10,653 nt of DNA from an uncultured Odoribacter sp. (GTDB lineage: Bacteria > Bacteroidota > Bacteroidia > Bacteroidales > Marinifilaceae), in contig CAMRAP010000038.1 in NCBI GenBank assembly GCA_947039985.1, positions 1-10,653 on the forward strand, read 5' to 3'. Positions 1 through 6,221 of the stretch are shown here, in pieces; position 1 is the first letter of the stretch, and the number at the start of each line of letters is the position of its first letter. Both the position numbers and the translations under genes were made by a program. The notes beneath the pieces were generated by a model that saw nothing but the letters and a program-made list of their open reading frames with translations, was not told the origin of the DNA and searched no databases.

Positions 1-47
1 GAGATTCTCCGGAGTGACTGGAGTTCAGACGTGTGCTCTTCCGATCT
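1..47 (+). other. Illumina sequencing adapter (artefact)
   Basis: These bases are synthetic. Positions 1-5 (GAGAT) match the end of the Illumina P7 oligo. Positions 6-13 (TCTCCGGA) sit exactly where the 8-base i7 index belongs, and 14-47 match the 34-base TruSeq Read-2 primer/adapter ending in CTCTTCCGATCT. Genomic sequence begins at about base 48, in the middle of a gene. The assembler evidently kept an untrimmed read end, so nothing here should be annotated as biology. The match to the standard adapter is from memory but is essentially exact. Confidence 0.97.
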
Positions 48-452
48 ATCCGATTCAAATAGAGGTAGCAATAGCATTTGTACGCAATGTTGTTCCTGTA
101 GTAATGTCTGTAGTTCCGCATTGGTATTGCCTTCTTGGCGAACAATAATATAATTTTGTTGATGCAATTGTTGTTCTAGGGGAGTGTGATGTATGATTTT
201 TGACTGTTTCGATTTATGTGGTGTAGATTCGATGTTTTGATTATGCCACTCATATTGCACTTTGAAAGTCATATCTTGAAGAATTTCAATAATATGTATC
301 TTGTCATGTCCACTGAGTTCTCCAATAGTTTTTAGGGCTTGAGTTATGTTCTCTGAAAAATCATTATGAGATGATAAGGAAATATTTAGATGCAATAGTA
401 GTTTAGATACAGTCTCTGGAGATAAAGTTTTGTTATCTGTGTATGTTTGCAT
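48..452 (-). CDS. GAF-domain protein, probable sensor histidine kinase (C-terminus missing)
   Basis: This is an open frame of 135 codons on the minus strand that starts at ATG 452-450 and runs without a stop into the adapter, so only the N-terminus is present. The region around residues 25-65 (FSENITQALKTIGELSG, then KIHIIEILQD and VQYEWHNQNI) resembles the first strands and helices of GAF domains found at the front of Bacteroidales sensor kinases. In those proteins an acidic stretch and a YEW-N-G/N-I turn follow the IGE helix. The last visible residues (MLLLPLFESD) fit the later GAF strand. The kinase domain, if present, lies beyond the contig, so a stand-alone GAF protein cannot be excluded. 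No signal peptide or membrane segment is visible. No convincing promoter was found, although small inverted repeats lie in the leader. Confidence 0.7.
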
Positions 453-495
453 ATTGAAATGTGTTAATTTTTTTTGCTTTTAATAAATTAAGCTT

Positions 496-577
496 AGTAT
501 TTATATCGAAAATACTCGGCTTAGGTTACGTTTCGATGTAATTTTAACTTTTACTCTATTCCTTTTTGCAGGAATAG
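496..577. repeat. Cluster of short inverted repeats upstream of the GAF gene
   Basis: The 237-base gap between the GAF gene and the SRP RNA holds three perfect 7-base inverted repeats. AGTATTT (496-502) pairs with AAATACT (510-516). ATCGAAA (505-511) pairs with TTTCGAT (531-537). CTATTCC (556-562) pairs with GGAATAG (571-577). The first two overlap, so they could form alternative structures or act as operators in the leader of the minus-strand gene. The third is followed by only three T residues and is at best a weak terminator. No function can be assigned, and AT-rich DNA produces such repeats by chance. Confidence 0.3.
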
Positions 578-656
578 TTTATTTGAGTCATATATTGCTG
601 ATTGTGTGGTTATTAGGTTGAGTCTGTGTATTTTTTTTCAAAAAAGCTCAAAAATA

Positions 657-687
657 TTTGGTATGAAAAGTATTTTTTGTACTTTTG
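657..687 (+). promoter_or_regulatory. Bacteroidota-type promoter of the SRP RNA / tRNA cluster
   Basis: A TTTG -33 box (657-660) is separated by exactly 19 bases from TACTTTTG (680-687), which fits the -7 consensus TAnnTTTG. Transcription would begin a few bases downstream, at about 690-694. That is where the terminal stem of the SRP RNA begins, so promoter and product agree. No other strong promoter precedes the two tRNA genes. Confidence 0.85.
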
Positions 688-689
688 TG

Positions 690-788
690 CCGGGTAAGTC
701 CTACGCGACCAGCTCCTACAGACTCCCCCAGGGTTGGAAGGCAGCAAGGGTATGTGGTTGTAGCGGTGCGACGTAGTAAGCTTACCCA
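690..788 (+). ncRNA. ffs: Signal recognition particle RNA, small bacterial (4.5S) type
   Basis: This is the RNA scaffold of the signal recognition particle. It binds Ffh and directs ribosomes making membrane or exported proteins to FtsY. The ends pair as GGGTAAG (692-698) with CTTACCC (781-787), and CTACG (701-705) pairs with CGTAG (772-776), giving the long hairpin of the small bacterial form, about 97 nt. Near the tip, the CCCCCAGGG / TTGGAAGGCAGCAAGGG segment (725-750) carries the GGAA tetraloop and the AGCA-containing internal loop of the conserved Ffh-binding domain. No Alu domain is present. The 3' end is followed after 15 bases by tRNA-Thr with no terminator between, so the mature RNA is probably cut from a shared precursor. 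Exact ends are estimated from the stem and promoter. Confidence 0.9.
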
Positions 789-802
789 TTTTAAAGAAAT
801 AA

Positions 803-876
803 GCCTCTTTAGCTCAGTTGGCCAGAGCACGTGATTTGTAATCTCGGGGTCGTTGGTTCGAATCCGACAAGAGGCT
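803..876 (+). tRNA. tRNA-Thr, anticodon UGU
   Basis: The cloverleaf is complete. The acceptor stem GCCTCTT (803-809) pairs fully with AAGAGGC (869-875), and U876 is the discriminator base. The D arm contains AGCTCAGTTGG, and the T loop contains GGTTCGAAT. The anticodon loop TTTGTAA (835-841) places TGT at 837-839, which reads ACA and related threonine codons. The anticodon stem has one central T-T mismatch. As far as I recall, other Bacteroidales tRNA-Thr(UGU) genes share it, so it is not a sign of decay. CCA is not encoded and must be added enzymatically. The gene lies 15 bases after the SRP RNA stem. Confidence 0.95.
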
Positions 877-913
877 CAAAAGAAAGGAAGTGAGAAGATC
901 AAATATCTTTTAT

Positions 914-985
<72 letters not shown>

Positions 986-998
986 CTTCATGGAAAAG

Positions 999-1027
999 AA
1001 AAGACTTGCAGAAATGCAGGTCTTTTT
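999..1027 (+). terminator. Intrinsic terminator of the SRP RNA / tRNA cluster
   Basis: An 11-pair stem (1000-1010 with 1015-1025, one T-G wobble) is capped by a GAAA tetraloop and ends in a run of five T (1023-1027). It begins 14 bases after the second tRNA and is the first plus-strand stop signal after the SRP promoter. Confidence 0.85.
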
Positions 1028-1309
1028 GCTTTATAGGTGTTCTGTATCAATGACTTATCAATATCTGTTTGTTTCAAAAATAGTTCGAGTTTACAAAATC
1101 ACATATTCTTTATTTACATCTTAATGGGTGATTTTTGCTTAAAAAGGGATGGACAGGTACACTTTGAGAGGTATAATATACCCCAAAACCAGACCACTTG
1201 TTAAGTCAAATAAATTCTGATATTGTCAAATATTTTATATTGACTTAATACATTGACTTATTGATCCTAAAAAAGGGGAGCATTATACAACGCCTTCTGG
1301 TAGTCATGA
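1028..1309. repeat. Gene-free gap rich in inverted repeats
   Basis: No supported gene lies in these 282 AT-rich bases, but several repeats do. AAAATCAC (1095-1102) is inverted as GTGATTTT (1128-1135). GGTATA-A-TATACC (1170-1182) is a 13-base palindrome. TTAAGTCAA (1201-1209) is inverted as TTGACTTAA (1240-1248). The heptamer TGACTTA occurs at 1051, 1241 and 1254 and inverted at 1202. A weak hairpin followed by six T on the minus strand (about 1266-1297) could end transcription of the sigma gene. The region may be a remnant of an inserted element beside the tRNA genes, a regulatory RNA or simple decayed DNA; the sequence does not decide. Confidence 0.35.
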
Positions 1310-2179
1310 CTACAAATAGGTTTTCAGGCGCTTATTATTCTTGACCTCTTTTAATTTGCGTAGTGCTTTTGTTTTCACCTGTCTGACTCTTTCGCTAGTT
1401 AATTTCATTTTTGTTCCAATCTCTTCTAGTGACATGGGGAAATTATCATGTAGTCCGAAATACATGCTTAAAACATTGACTTCTCGTTCTGAAAGTACTG
1501 ATAGTAATCGTTCAATGTCTTTTTTCAGTGAGTCTTGATTAAGGGAAAAATCTGTTCCTTTATTTATGGTTTCACTTTCAGAGTAGATATCATTCAGTGT
1601 GACAGAATCTTCTTCTGATGTTAAAGGTGCATCAATTGATACGGGCTTATTTGCGATCTTTAAATTTTCTGTAACTTCTATAGCAGAGATATCCATTTTT
1701 TCAGCAATCTCGTCAGCAGTAGGATCTCTTTGAAATTCTTGTTCTAATGCAACAGAGCATCGGTTAACTTTATTAATGGCACTAATTTTATTAAGTGGTA
1801 AGCGAATCAATCGTGCGTGTTCGGCAATAGATTGCAATATAGATTGGCGAATCCACCATACGGCATAAGATATAAATTTAAATCCCTTCGTTTCATCAAA
1901 ACCTTCTGCAGCTTTTATTAAGCCAAGATTTCCCTCATTGATTAAATCTTCTAATGTTAATCCTTGATTTTGATATTGTTTTGCAACTGAAACAACAAAG
2001 CGTAAATTACTTAAAACTAATTTTTCGCGTGAAATAAAACATCCTTTGTGAATGTTTTTTGCTAATTCAACCTCCTCTTCAGGCTTAAGGATATTAATTT
2101 TCCCAATTTCTTGAAGATATTTCTCAATGGAATATGAGTCGCGGCCGGTAATTTGCTTGGTTATTTTGAGCTGTCTCAT
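1310..2179 (-). CDS. RpoD-like sigma-70 factor, divergent (group 2-type)
   Basis: This factor directs RNA polymerase to promoters. The chosen start (ATG at 2179-2177) gives 289 residues opening with MRQLKITK, the usual start of Bacteroidota RpoD-type proteins of about 286 residues; an in-frame ATG 16 codons upstream is less likely. Regions 2.1-2.4 lie at about residues 58-120 (LRFVVSVAKQYQNQG, LINEGNLGLIKAAEGFDET, FKFISYAVWWIRQSILQ). Region 3 follows, and the region 4.2 helix-turn-helix is at about 249-276. Region 1.1 is absent, as is normal in this phylum. Region 2 is near consensus, but the rest departs from the primary RpoD that I know: the linker at 45-55 is unusual, and the -35 recognition helix reads TSERVRQVKTKALRKLK, with Ser262 where Arg is almost invariant (TRERVRQ). 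It is therefore probably an accessory paralogue rather than the housekeeping factor. It is divergent from rpmH, and no promoter of its own was recognised. Confidence 0.9.
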   Translation of the reverse strand: MRQLKITKQITGRDSYSIEKYLQEIGKINILKPEEEVELAKNIHKGCFISREKLVLSNLRFVVSVAKQYQNQGLTLEDLINEGNLGLIKAAEGFDETKGFKFISYAVWWIRQSILQSIAEHARLIRLPLNKISAINKVNRCSVALEQEFQRDPTADEIAEKMDISAIEVTENLKIANKPVSIDAPLTSEEDSVTLNDIYSESETINKGTDFSLNQDSLKKDIERLLSVLSEREVNVLSMYFGLHDNFPMSLEEIGTKMKLTSERVRQVKTKALRKLKEVKNNKRLKTYL

Positions 2180-2319
2180 AGTTTTGATATTTTGTTTAAA
2201 GTTATTGAATAAATATGAATTAGCCAAGTGTTGATTAATGTTTATTACCAGGCAATGAATAAAATACGCTCAAATTTGAAAAATAGTTGCATCTATTCTG
2301 GTAAAAAAAATGAGATTTG

Positions 2320-2350
2320 TTTGTAGTCAAGAAAAAAATCCCTACTTTTG
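2320..2350 (+). promoter_or_regulatory. Bacteroidota-type promoter of rpmH
   Basis: TTTG (2320-2323) is followed after exactly 19 bases by TACTTTTG (2343-2350), matching TTTG-N19-TAnnTTTG. Spacing and -7 octamer are identical to the SRP RNA promoter. Predicted initiation near 2355 leaves a leader of about 35 bases before the rpmH ATG. Confidence 0.85.
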
Positions 2351-2389
2351 CAGTCCAAAGTGAGAACATAACGATAAAAAAAACTTATA

Positions 2390-2548
2390 ATGAAACGGAC
2401 ATTTCAACCATCGAACACAAAGAGAAGAAACAAGCATGGTTTCAGAGAAAGAATGGCAACTGTAGCTGGTAGAACAGTACTAGCTAGAAGAAGAGCTAAA
2501 GGAAGAAAGAAATTAACTGTATCTGACGAGCGCAGACACAAATCATAG
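2390..2548 (+). CDS. rpmH: 50S ribosomal protein L34
   Basis: This encodes a 52-residue, strongly basic protein of the large ribosomal subunit. The sequence starts MKRTFQPSNTKRRNKHGFRE, continues RMATVAGRTVLARRRAKGRK and ends LTVSDERRHKS. That is the L34 signature (KRTFQPSN, HGFRxRMxT, GRxVLxRRRxKGR) at normal family length for Bacteroidota, which carry a short C-terminal tail beyond the roughly 46 residues of E. coli L34. It has its own consensus promoter and is followed 17 bases after the stop by a terminator, so it is probably transcribed alone. In many bacteria rpmH sits beside rnpA and dnaA at the origin; here it does not. Confidence 0.97.
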   Translation: MKRTFQPSNTKRRNKHGFRERMATVAGRTVLARRRAKGRKKLTVSDERRHKS

Positions 2549-2565
2549 TTTCTTTTAGAGATATT

Positions 2566-2593
2566 AAAAAGCTGCGATTCGCAGCTTTTTTTT
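2566..2593 (+). terminator. Intrinsic terminator of rpmH
   Basis: The 6-pair stem GCTGCG (2571-2576) / CGCAGC (2580-2585) has a three-base ATT loop, is preceded by five A and followed by eight T (2586-2593). The A and T runs extend the stem, so it may also act on the opposite strand, although no gene needs that here. Confidence 0.88.
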
Positions 2594-2627
2594 ATTGTAG
2601 GATATTTAGGATTACGCGACTAAGTTG

Positions 2628-3368
2628 ATGGGAGTGAAAAATAATAAAATAGACAATATTGAAGATTTAATAGCAATAGCTGGTAATAATCTCAGTATTT
2701 TAGAAGAAGAGGTTGATGTTGAGGTTCAAAAAGATTATTTTACTATAGCTAAATCTATTGGTAAGCAAACGGCAGAGTACGCAGAGCTTGCCAAATTGTA
2801 TTTGGAGAATATAAATGACCTGTTTGACGAAAAGATAGGCACTGATATTAAAAAGAAGATGCTGATTATATTGGCTACAATTGATGAGGTGTCTGTATAT
2901 CGTACTATCGAAAAAATGTCTAAACAAGAGGGGGATTTACAAAAATGGGCAACCGTAGCTCTACAGCAATCTCGAATGTTACTTCAATCCACCTTACTGG
3001 ATGATCCAGGTGTTTTTATCTCTACAGGATTGGGGGGACAAGGACTTTTACTTAGATATTTTTGCGTATTTTTTAATCATATTCCTGAACCTTTGCAAGC
3101 CTTTCAACAAAATATTGTAAGGAAGGAGACTGAAATAGCTGTTCAAGCTGCACTAGGAGTTTTTGAAAGCATAGAGTTTAAAAATGAATATACAAGTATG
3201 CTACTATTGCTTCCTTTGCACATGGATATACAAGCACTATTTTCTGAGCTCATTGATGAATGCAATCAATATGGTGATTTTCTACGGGAGAAAATGATTG
3301 TAACCAATGTGAAAAAACTTTCAAATGAGGAAATTATGGCATTACTTCATGGTGAAGATCAAGAATAG
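2628..3368 (+). CDS. Conserved Bacteroidales protein of unknown function, all-helical
   Basis: This is a 246-residue soluble protein with no signal peptide or membrane segment. It looks entirely helical and acidic at both ends. I know similar proteins only as uncharacterised Bacteroidales entries. Its most distinctive part is the centre: WATVALQQSRM (107-117), then LLDDPGVFISTGLGGQG (123-139) and LRYFCVFFN (142-150). The glycine-rich ISTGLGGQG loop is the likeliest functional site, but it fits no nucleotide-binding motif that I recognise. The C-terminus (CNQYGDFL, then NVKKLSNEEIMALL) looks like a conserved closing helix pair. A repeated-helix (HEAT-like) fold is possible but unproven. ATG 2628 is preferred over the in-frame TTG at 2625. 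It follows the rpmH terminator by about 35 bases without an obvious promoter and ends 13 bases from the convergent HhH-barrel gene. Confidence 0.85.
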   Translation: MGVKNNKIDNIEDLIAIAGNNLSILEEEVDVEVQKDYFTIAKSIGKQTAEYAELAKLYLENINDLFDEKIGTDIKKKMLIILATIDEVSVYRTIEKMSKQEGDLQKWATVALQQSRMLLQSTLLDDPGVFISTGLGGQGLLLRYFCVFFNHIPEPLQAFQQNIVRKETEIAVQAALGVFESIEFKNEYTSMLLLLPLHMDIQALFSELIDECNQYGDFLREKMIVTNVKKLSNEEIMALLHGEDQE

Positions 3369-3381
3369 TACCTTTCTCGCT

Positions 3382-5448
3382 TTATATTCTTAATCTTATT
3401 TGTAAAGTAATATCATACCGCTTATTGTCATCTACTTTACCGAGTCCAGAGCTCATGTTCTCTAGTTCAGGATAAATTGTAAATCCAAATTTTAGGTAAT
3501 AGTTTATTTTTCTTGTAGGTTTCCAGCTTAAATTCAAATAAGTACGCCATCCCCGTCCCATAAAAGCAGGAAATGAGTATCCATATAGAACATTATTCTC
3601 ATACGCATAAATTCGAGATTGATAGGAATCGGTCTTAAAGTATGCCAATCGATACTGCATTTTAAAATCTGTAGAAGGAGTTACAAAAATAACATCTTGG
3701 TAAATCATATAGCCCGATTCTTGTATGAGATCTTTGTTGTAGCGTGATAAACTTAGTCGTGTACGCAGTTCTAATTGCTTATTATGTTTGTAGTTTAGTT
3801 GATAGCGGTATTCGCTTTTCATTCGATCTGTAGATAAATCACCTCCTTTGATATTTTCAGGGCGTTTTTCATTTTTATAACGTAAACGATGCTCAAATTT
3901 AGAGTGGTTATAAGTTGCTTCTGCTAGCATTTCCCAACCACTGCAGGCTGTTGAGGATAAGTAGCGAGGACTAAAGAAACGGAACCAATCGTAATACATA
4001 TTTAGCTTTAGCTCTTTTGCAGGACTTAATTCAACGCCACAATATACACCCTCTTCATTAGAAGAATTTGAAAACTCTCCAAAGCCAGCAGAATAGCGTG
4101 AAACATAGTCTTTTGCATATCTTCGATAAATGATATTTCCTGAGATGAATGAAGTGCTTGTACGTAGCCCATTTACAGTGGCAAAAGCACCATTATCACT
4201 AAGAGCTGTTTCGCCAAAAAGATAGATGCCTCGATAAGATGTTTTATAATCGACACTGGCTAAATAGCGTTTATTTCCATCATCATAATATTTCTGATAC
4301 TCTCGATCGCCTATTATTAAAGCTGGTGTTAAATTGTAATACAAGGCATTGAATCCAATACGGCAAAAATCTGAATTCCAATGTAGCGCCATTCCTGTTG
4401 AAAATTCTTCTATAGCATCTTTCTTACTGCATTCTAAATCATTGCGGTGATATCCAGAAGTGTATAGCGATACAGATCGTAGGTCATCACTATCAATGGT
4501 GTCTGCTTGTATCACGTTTGCATCTATTTTTTTGTGGGATAAAAACAGATCAGCAGTCAAATTTCCTTTGGCAAACATAGAAAGAGCCACACCTCTTAAA
4601 AAATTATTTTCATCTGTAGAGGTATAGGCTGCAATTCCTTTTCCCGCTTTTTCATTTGCTACTGTAAGCCCTGATTTTCCAGAAGGGAATCCACCCCAAA
4701 GCACTAATCCTTGTCCCCATTGCACTTTGTAATCACCCAATACAATCTGTCGAAAAAAATGGGCAGTTGTTAGTTTTACGTGGGCTGATAAAAAATCAAA
4801 ACCGCTCTTTTGATTCTTTGTGAAATAAGCCTCTCCTGCATCATTCTCTAAGGTGAATCCTGCTTGTAGATTTTTACCTAAGGTCAATTTATATTTGACT
4901 AAGGATCCCATTGGAATCCAATGAAAGCGATTAGCCACTTTTCTATCATACTCTTTTTTCTCCTCAAAGTCGCTAGGAGAGTACATCCGATATCCTTCTT
5001 GAAGAGGTAGTGTACTTCTTACTTTTGCTAATAGTTCATGACTTGCTTTTGTTTGAGCTAGTAGCGCTGCCCTTCGCTCTGCTCTATCTAAGCCAATGGT
5101 GATGAAAGGCTGAATGATTTCCAAGTCCTTATGACTGATGCCAGGCACTAAGAGCAGTTCATTTAGATGAATAAAATGCCCCTGTTTCTTCCGAAAGGCA
5201 ATAATTTGATCAATTTGACTATCCGATAAAAGGAATAGTAGCTTTAGAGAATCAAAGTCAACGCTATTGATATTTAGTGGATTCGCAGCTAATTCTAAGA
5301 GTGTGTTTACCATCTCTTCATAGCCATCCTCTGTGTTTTCAATATGATTTCTTTCCAATAAAGTCTCAATTTGAGAAAGATCTTGGGCAGAAACTCTAAA
5401 ACACAAACACAGAAAAAGCAATAAAAAATAAAACGGATAGGATTTCAT
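3382..5448 (-). CDS. Exported helix-hairpin-helix protein with predicted outer-membrane beta-barrel
   Basis: The protein has 688 residues. Residues 1-21 form a clear signal peptide (basic start, leucine/phenylalanine core, VSA cleavage before Gln22). Residues about 58-119 hold two helix-hairpin-helix units of ComEA type: NPLNINSVDFDSLKLLFLLSD with IIAFRKKQGHF, then LNELLLVPGISHKDLEIIQPFI. Known HhH units of this kind bind the DNA backbone without sequence preference. From about residue 180 to the end the sequence alternates polar and hydrophobic residues, is rich in Tyr, Phe and Arg, and finishes in a short strand (RYDITLQIRLRI), as in outer-membrane barrels. A related architecture is annotated in Bacteroidota only as helix-hairpin-helix domain protein. 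A role in DNA binding or uptake at the envelope is an inference. It is downstream of purE on the same strand but separated by a strong terminator. Confidence 0.85.
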   Translation of the reverse strand: MKSYPFYFLLLFLCLCFRVSAQDLSQIETLLERNHIENTEDGYEEMVNTLLELAANPLNINSVDFDSLKLLFLLSDSQIDQIIAFRKKQGHFIHLNELLLVPGISHKDLEIIQPFITIGLDRAERRAALLAQTKASHELLAKVRSTLPLQEGYRMYSPSDFEEKKEYDRKVANRFHWIPMGSLVKYKLTLGKNLQAGFTLENDAGEAYFTKNQKSGFDFLSAHVKLTTAHFFRQIVLGDYKVQWGQGLVLWGGFPSGKSGLTVANEKAGKGIAAYTSTDENNFLRGVALSMFAKGNLTADLFLSHKKIDANVIQADTIDSDDLRSVSLYTSGYHRNDLECSKKDAIEEFSTGMALHWNSDFCRIGFNALYYNLTPALIIGDREYQKYYDDGNKRYLASVDYKTSYRGIYLFGETALSDNGAFATVNGLRTSTSFISGNIIYRRYAKDYVSRYSAGFGEFSNSSNEEGVYCGVELSPAKELKLNMYYDWFRFFSPRYLSSTACSGWEMLAEATYNHSKFEHRLRYKNEKRPENIKGGDLSTDRMKSEYRYQLNYKHNKQLELRTRLSLSRYNKDLIQESGYMIYQDVIFVTPSTDFKMQYRLAYFKTDSYQSRIYAYENNVLYGYSFPAFMGRGWRTYLNLSWKPTRKINYYLKFGFTIYPELENMSSGLGKVDDNKRYDITLQIRLRI

Positions 5449-5535
5449 ATGCTTTAATTTAGAACAACAATATACACCAAACGAACATTCTTCAATTTAC
5501 AACTTTTGCATAAATTAAGCAACATTTTTATATAA

Positions 5536-5573
5536 AAAGATCCCTTTCAGATTTGATTCTGAAAGGGATCTTT
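5536..5573 (-). terminator. Strong terminator after purE, works in both orientations
   Basis: A perfect 16-pair stem (5536-5551 with 5558-5573) encloses the 6-base loop TTTGAT. On the minus strand the stem ends in a five-T run (complement of 5534-5538) 18 bases after the purE stop codon. This should separate purE from the HhH-barrel gene downstream. The other strand ends in only three T. Confidence 0.9.
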
Positions 5574-5591
5574 AGAGAGACAGTGAATATC

Positions 5592-6098
5592 TTAGTTCGT
5601 CTTAAACTCGTACTTCACTTTCTCTAACTCCTTATTCGCTTCAACAATTTTTCCCTTTAGAGATTCCTTAAACTCTATCATCTTCGTTTTTAGAGCATCA
5701 TCACCAACAGCCAATATTTGCATAGCTAATATACCTGCATTCATGGCGCCATTGATAGCAACTGTTGCGACAGGTATTCCTGGAGGCATTTGAGCAATAG
5801 CCAACAAGGCATCCATTCCATCTAAAGAGGCTTTGATGGGTACTCCAATAACTGGAATAGGAGTCATCGCTGCAATAACGCCTGGTAGGTGTGCTGCCAT
5901 TCCCGCTGCAGCAATAATGACCTCGATGCCCCTTTGAGCAGCATTTTTAGCAAATACTTCAACCTCTTCAGGCGTTCTATGTGCAGACAATGCATTCATT
6001 TCAAATGGGATGCCCATATCGTTTAAAACTGTTGCAGCCTTTTCCATTACTGAAAGATCAGAGGTGCTCCCCATAATAATACTTACTCTTGGATTCAT
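5592..6098 (-). CDS. purE: N5-carboxyaminoimidazole ribonucleotide mutase (PurE class I)
   Basis: PurE moves the carboxyl group of N5-CAIR to carbon 4 to form CAIR in de novo purine synthesis, working after PurK in the cytoplasm. At 168 residues the protein has normal length. The motifs are intact: IIMGSTSD (7-14, phosphate binding), ALSAHRTPEE (36-45, with the catalytic His40), AAAGMAAHLPG (63-73), VIGVPI (83-88) and MPPGIPVATVAINGA (104-118). The SAHRTP and AGxAAHLPG pair places it in class I (mutase) rather than the animal-type carboxylase. The last 30 residues form a charged helix and end in KYEFKTN, as in other Bacteroidales copies that I recall. It is transcribed away from hpt, and each has a recognisable -7 box in the shared gap. 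Confidence 0.97.
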   Translation of the reverse strand: MNPRVSIIMGSTSDLSVMEKAATVLNDMGIPFEMNALSAHRTPEEVEVFAKNAAQRGIEVIIAAAGMAAHLPGVIAAMTPIPVIGVPIKASLDGMDALLAIAQMPPGIPVATVAINGAMNAGILAMQILAVGDDALKTKMIEFKESLKGKIVEANKELEKVKYEFKTN

Positions 6099-6171
6099 TT
6101 TATAATATATTTAATGGTAAATTAGATCAAATATCGGGACATAATATCTGGGTCATTATACTTCCCGCATG

Positions 6172-6179
6172 CAAAAGTA
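6172..6179 (-). promoter_or_regulatory. Putative -7 box of the purE promoter
   Basis: On the minus strand these bases read TACTTTTG, fitting TAnnTTTG and identical to the SRP RNA and rpmH -7 boxes. It lies 73 bases before the purE ATG. No TTTG is found 19 bases upstream (6199-6202), so the -33 element is weak or replaced by an activator site. Confidence 0.6.
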
Positions 6180-6221
6180 AATATAATCCTGTTTTACACC
6201 GTATATATGACCTAAAAATAT

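Noticed and set aside
649..656. Minus-strand TATTTTTG as a divergent promoter for the GAF gene
   Set aside because: It fits TAnnTTTG but has no -33 box at the right distance, lies about 200 bases from the start codon and abuts the SRP -33 box; poly-A/T DNA makes such matches by chance.
832..842. T-T mismatch in the tRNA-Thr(UGU) anticodon stem as a sign of a decayed tRNA
   Set aside because: All other stems are intact, and I recall the same mismatch in related tRNA-Thr(UGU) genes.
1124..1223. Tiny plus-strand frames in the 1028-1309 gap (ATG 1124-stop 1204, 26 codons; ATG 1149-stop about 1223, 24 codons)
   Set aside because: They are very short, overlap each other in different frames, have no promoter or recognisable homology, and are expected by chance.
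1341..1538. Plus-strand frame opposite the sigma factor
   Set aside because: It is a shadow of a strongly conserved coding region on the other strand.
2700..2927. Minus-strand frame inside the conserved unknown gene
   Set aside because: The opposite strand is an intact 246-residue frame with conserved-looking motifs; this frame shows none.
5020..5027. TACTTTTG octamer inside the HhH-barrel gene
   Set aside because: It matches the -7 box but lies antisense within coding sequence, has no TTTG 19 bases upstream, and no gene follows it.
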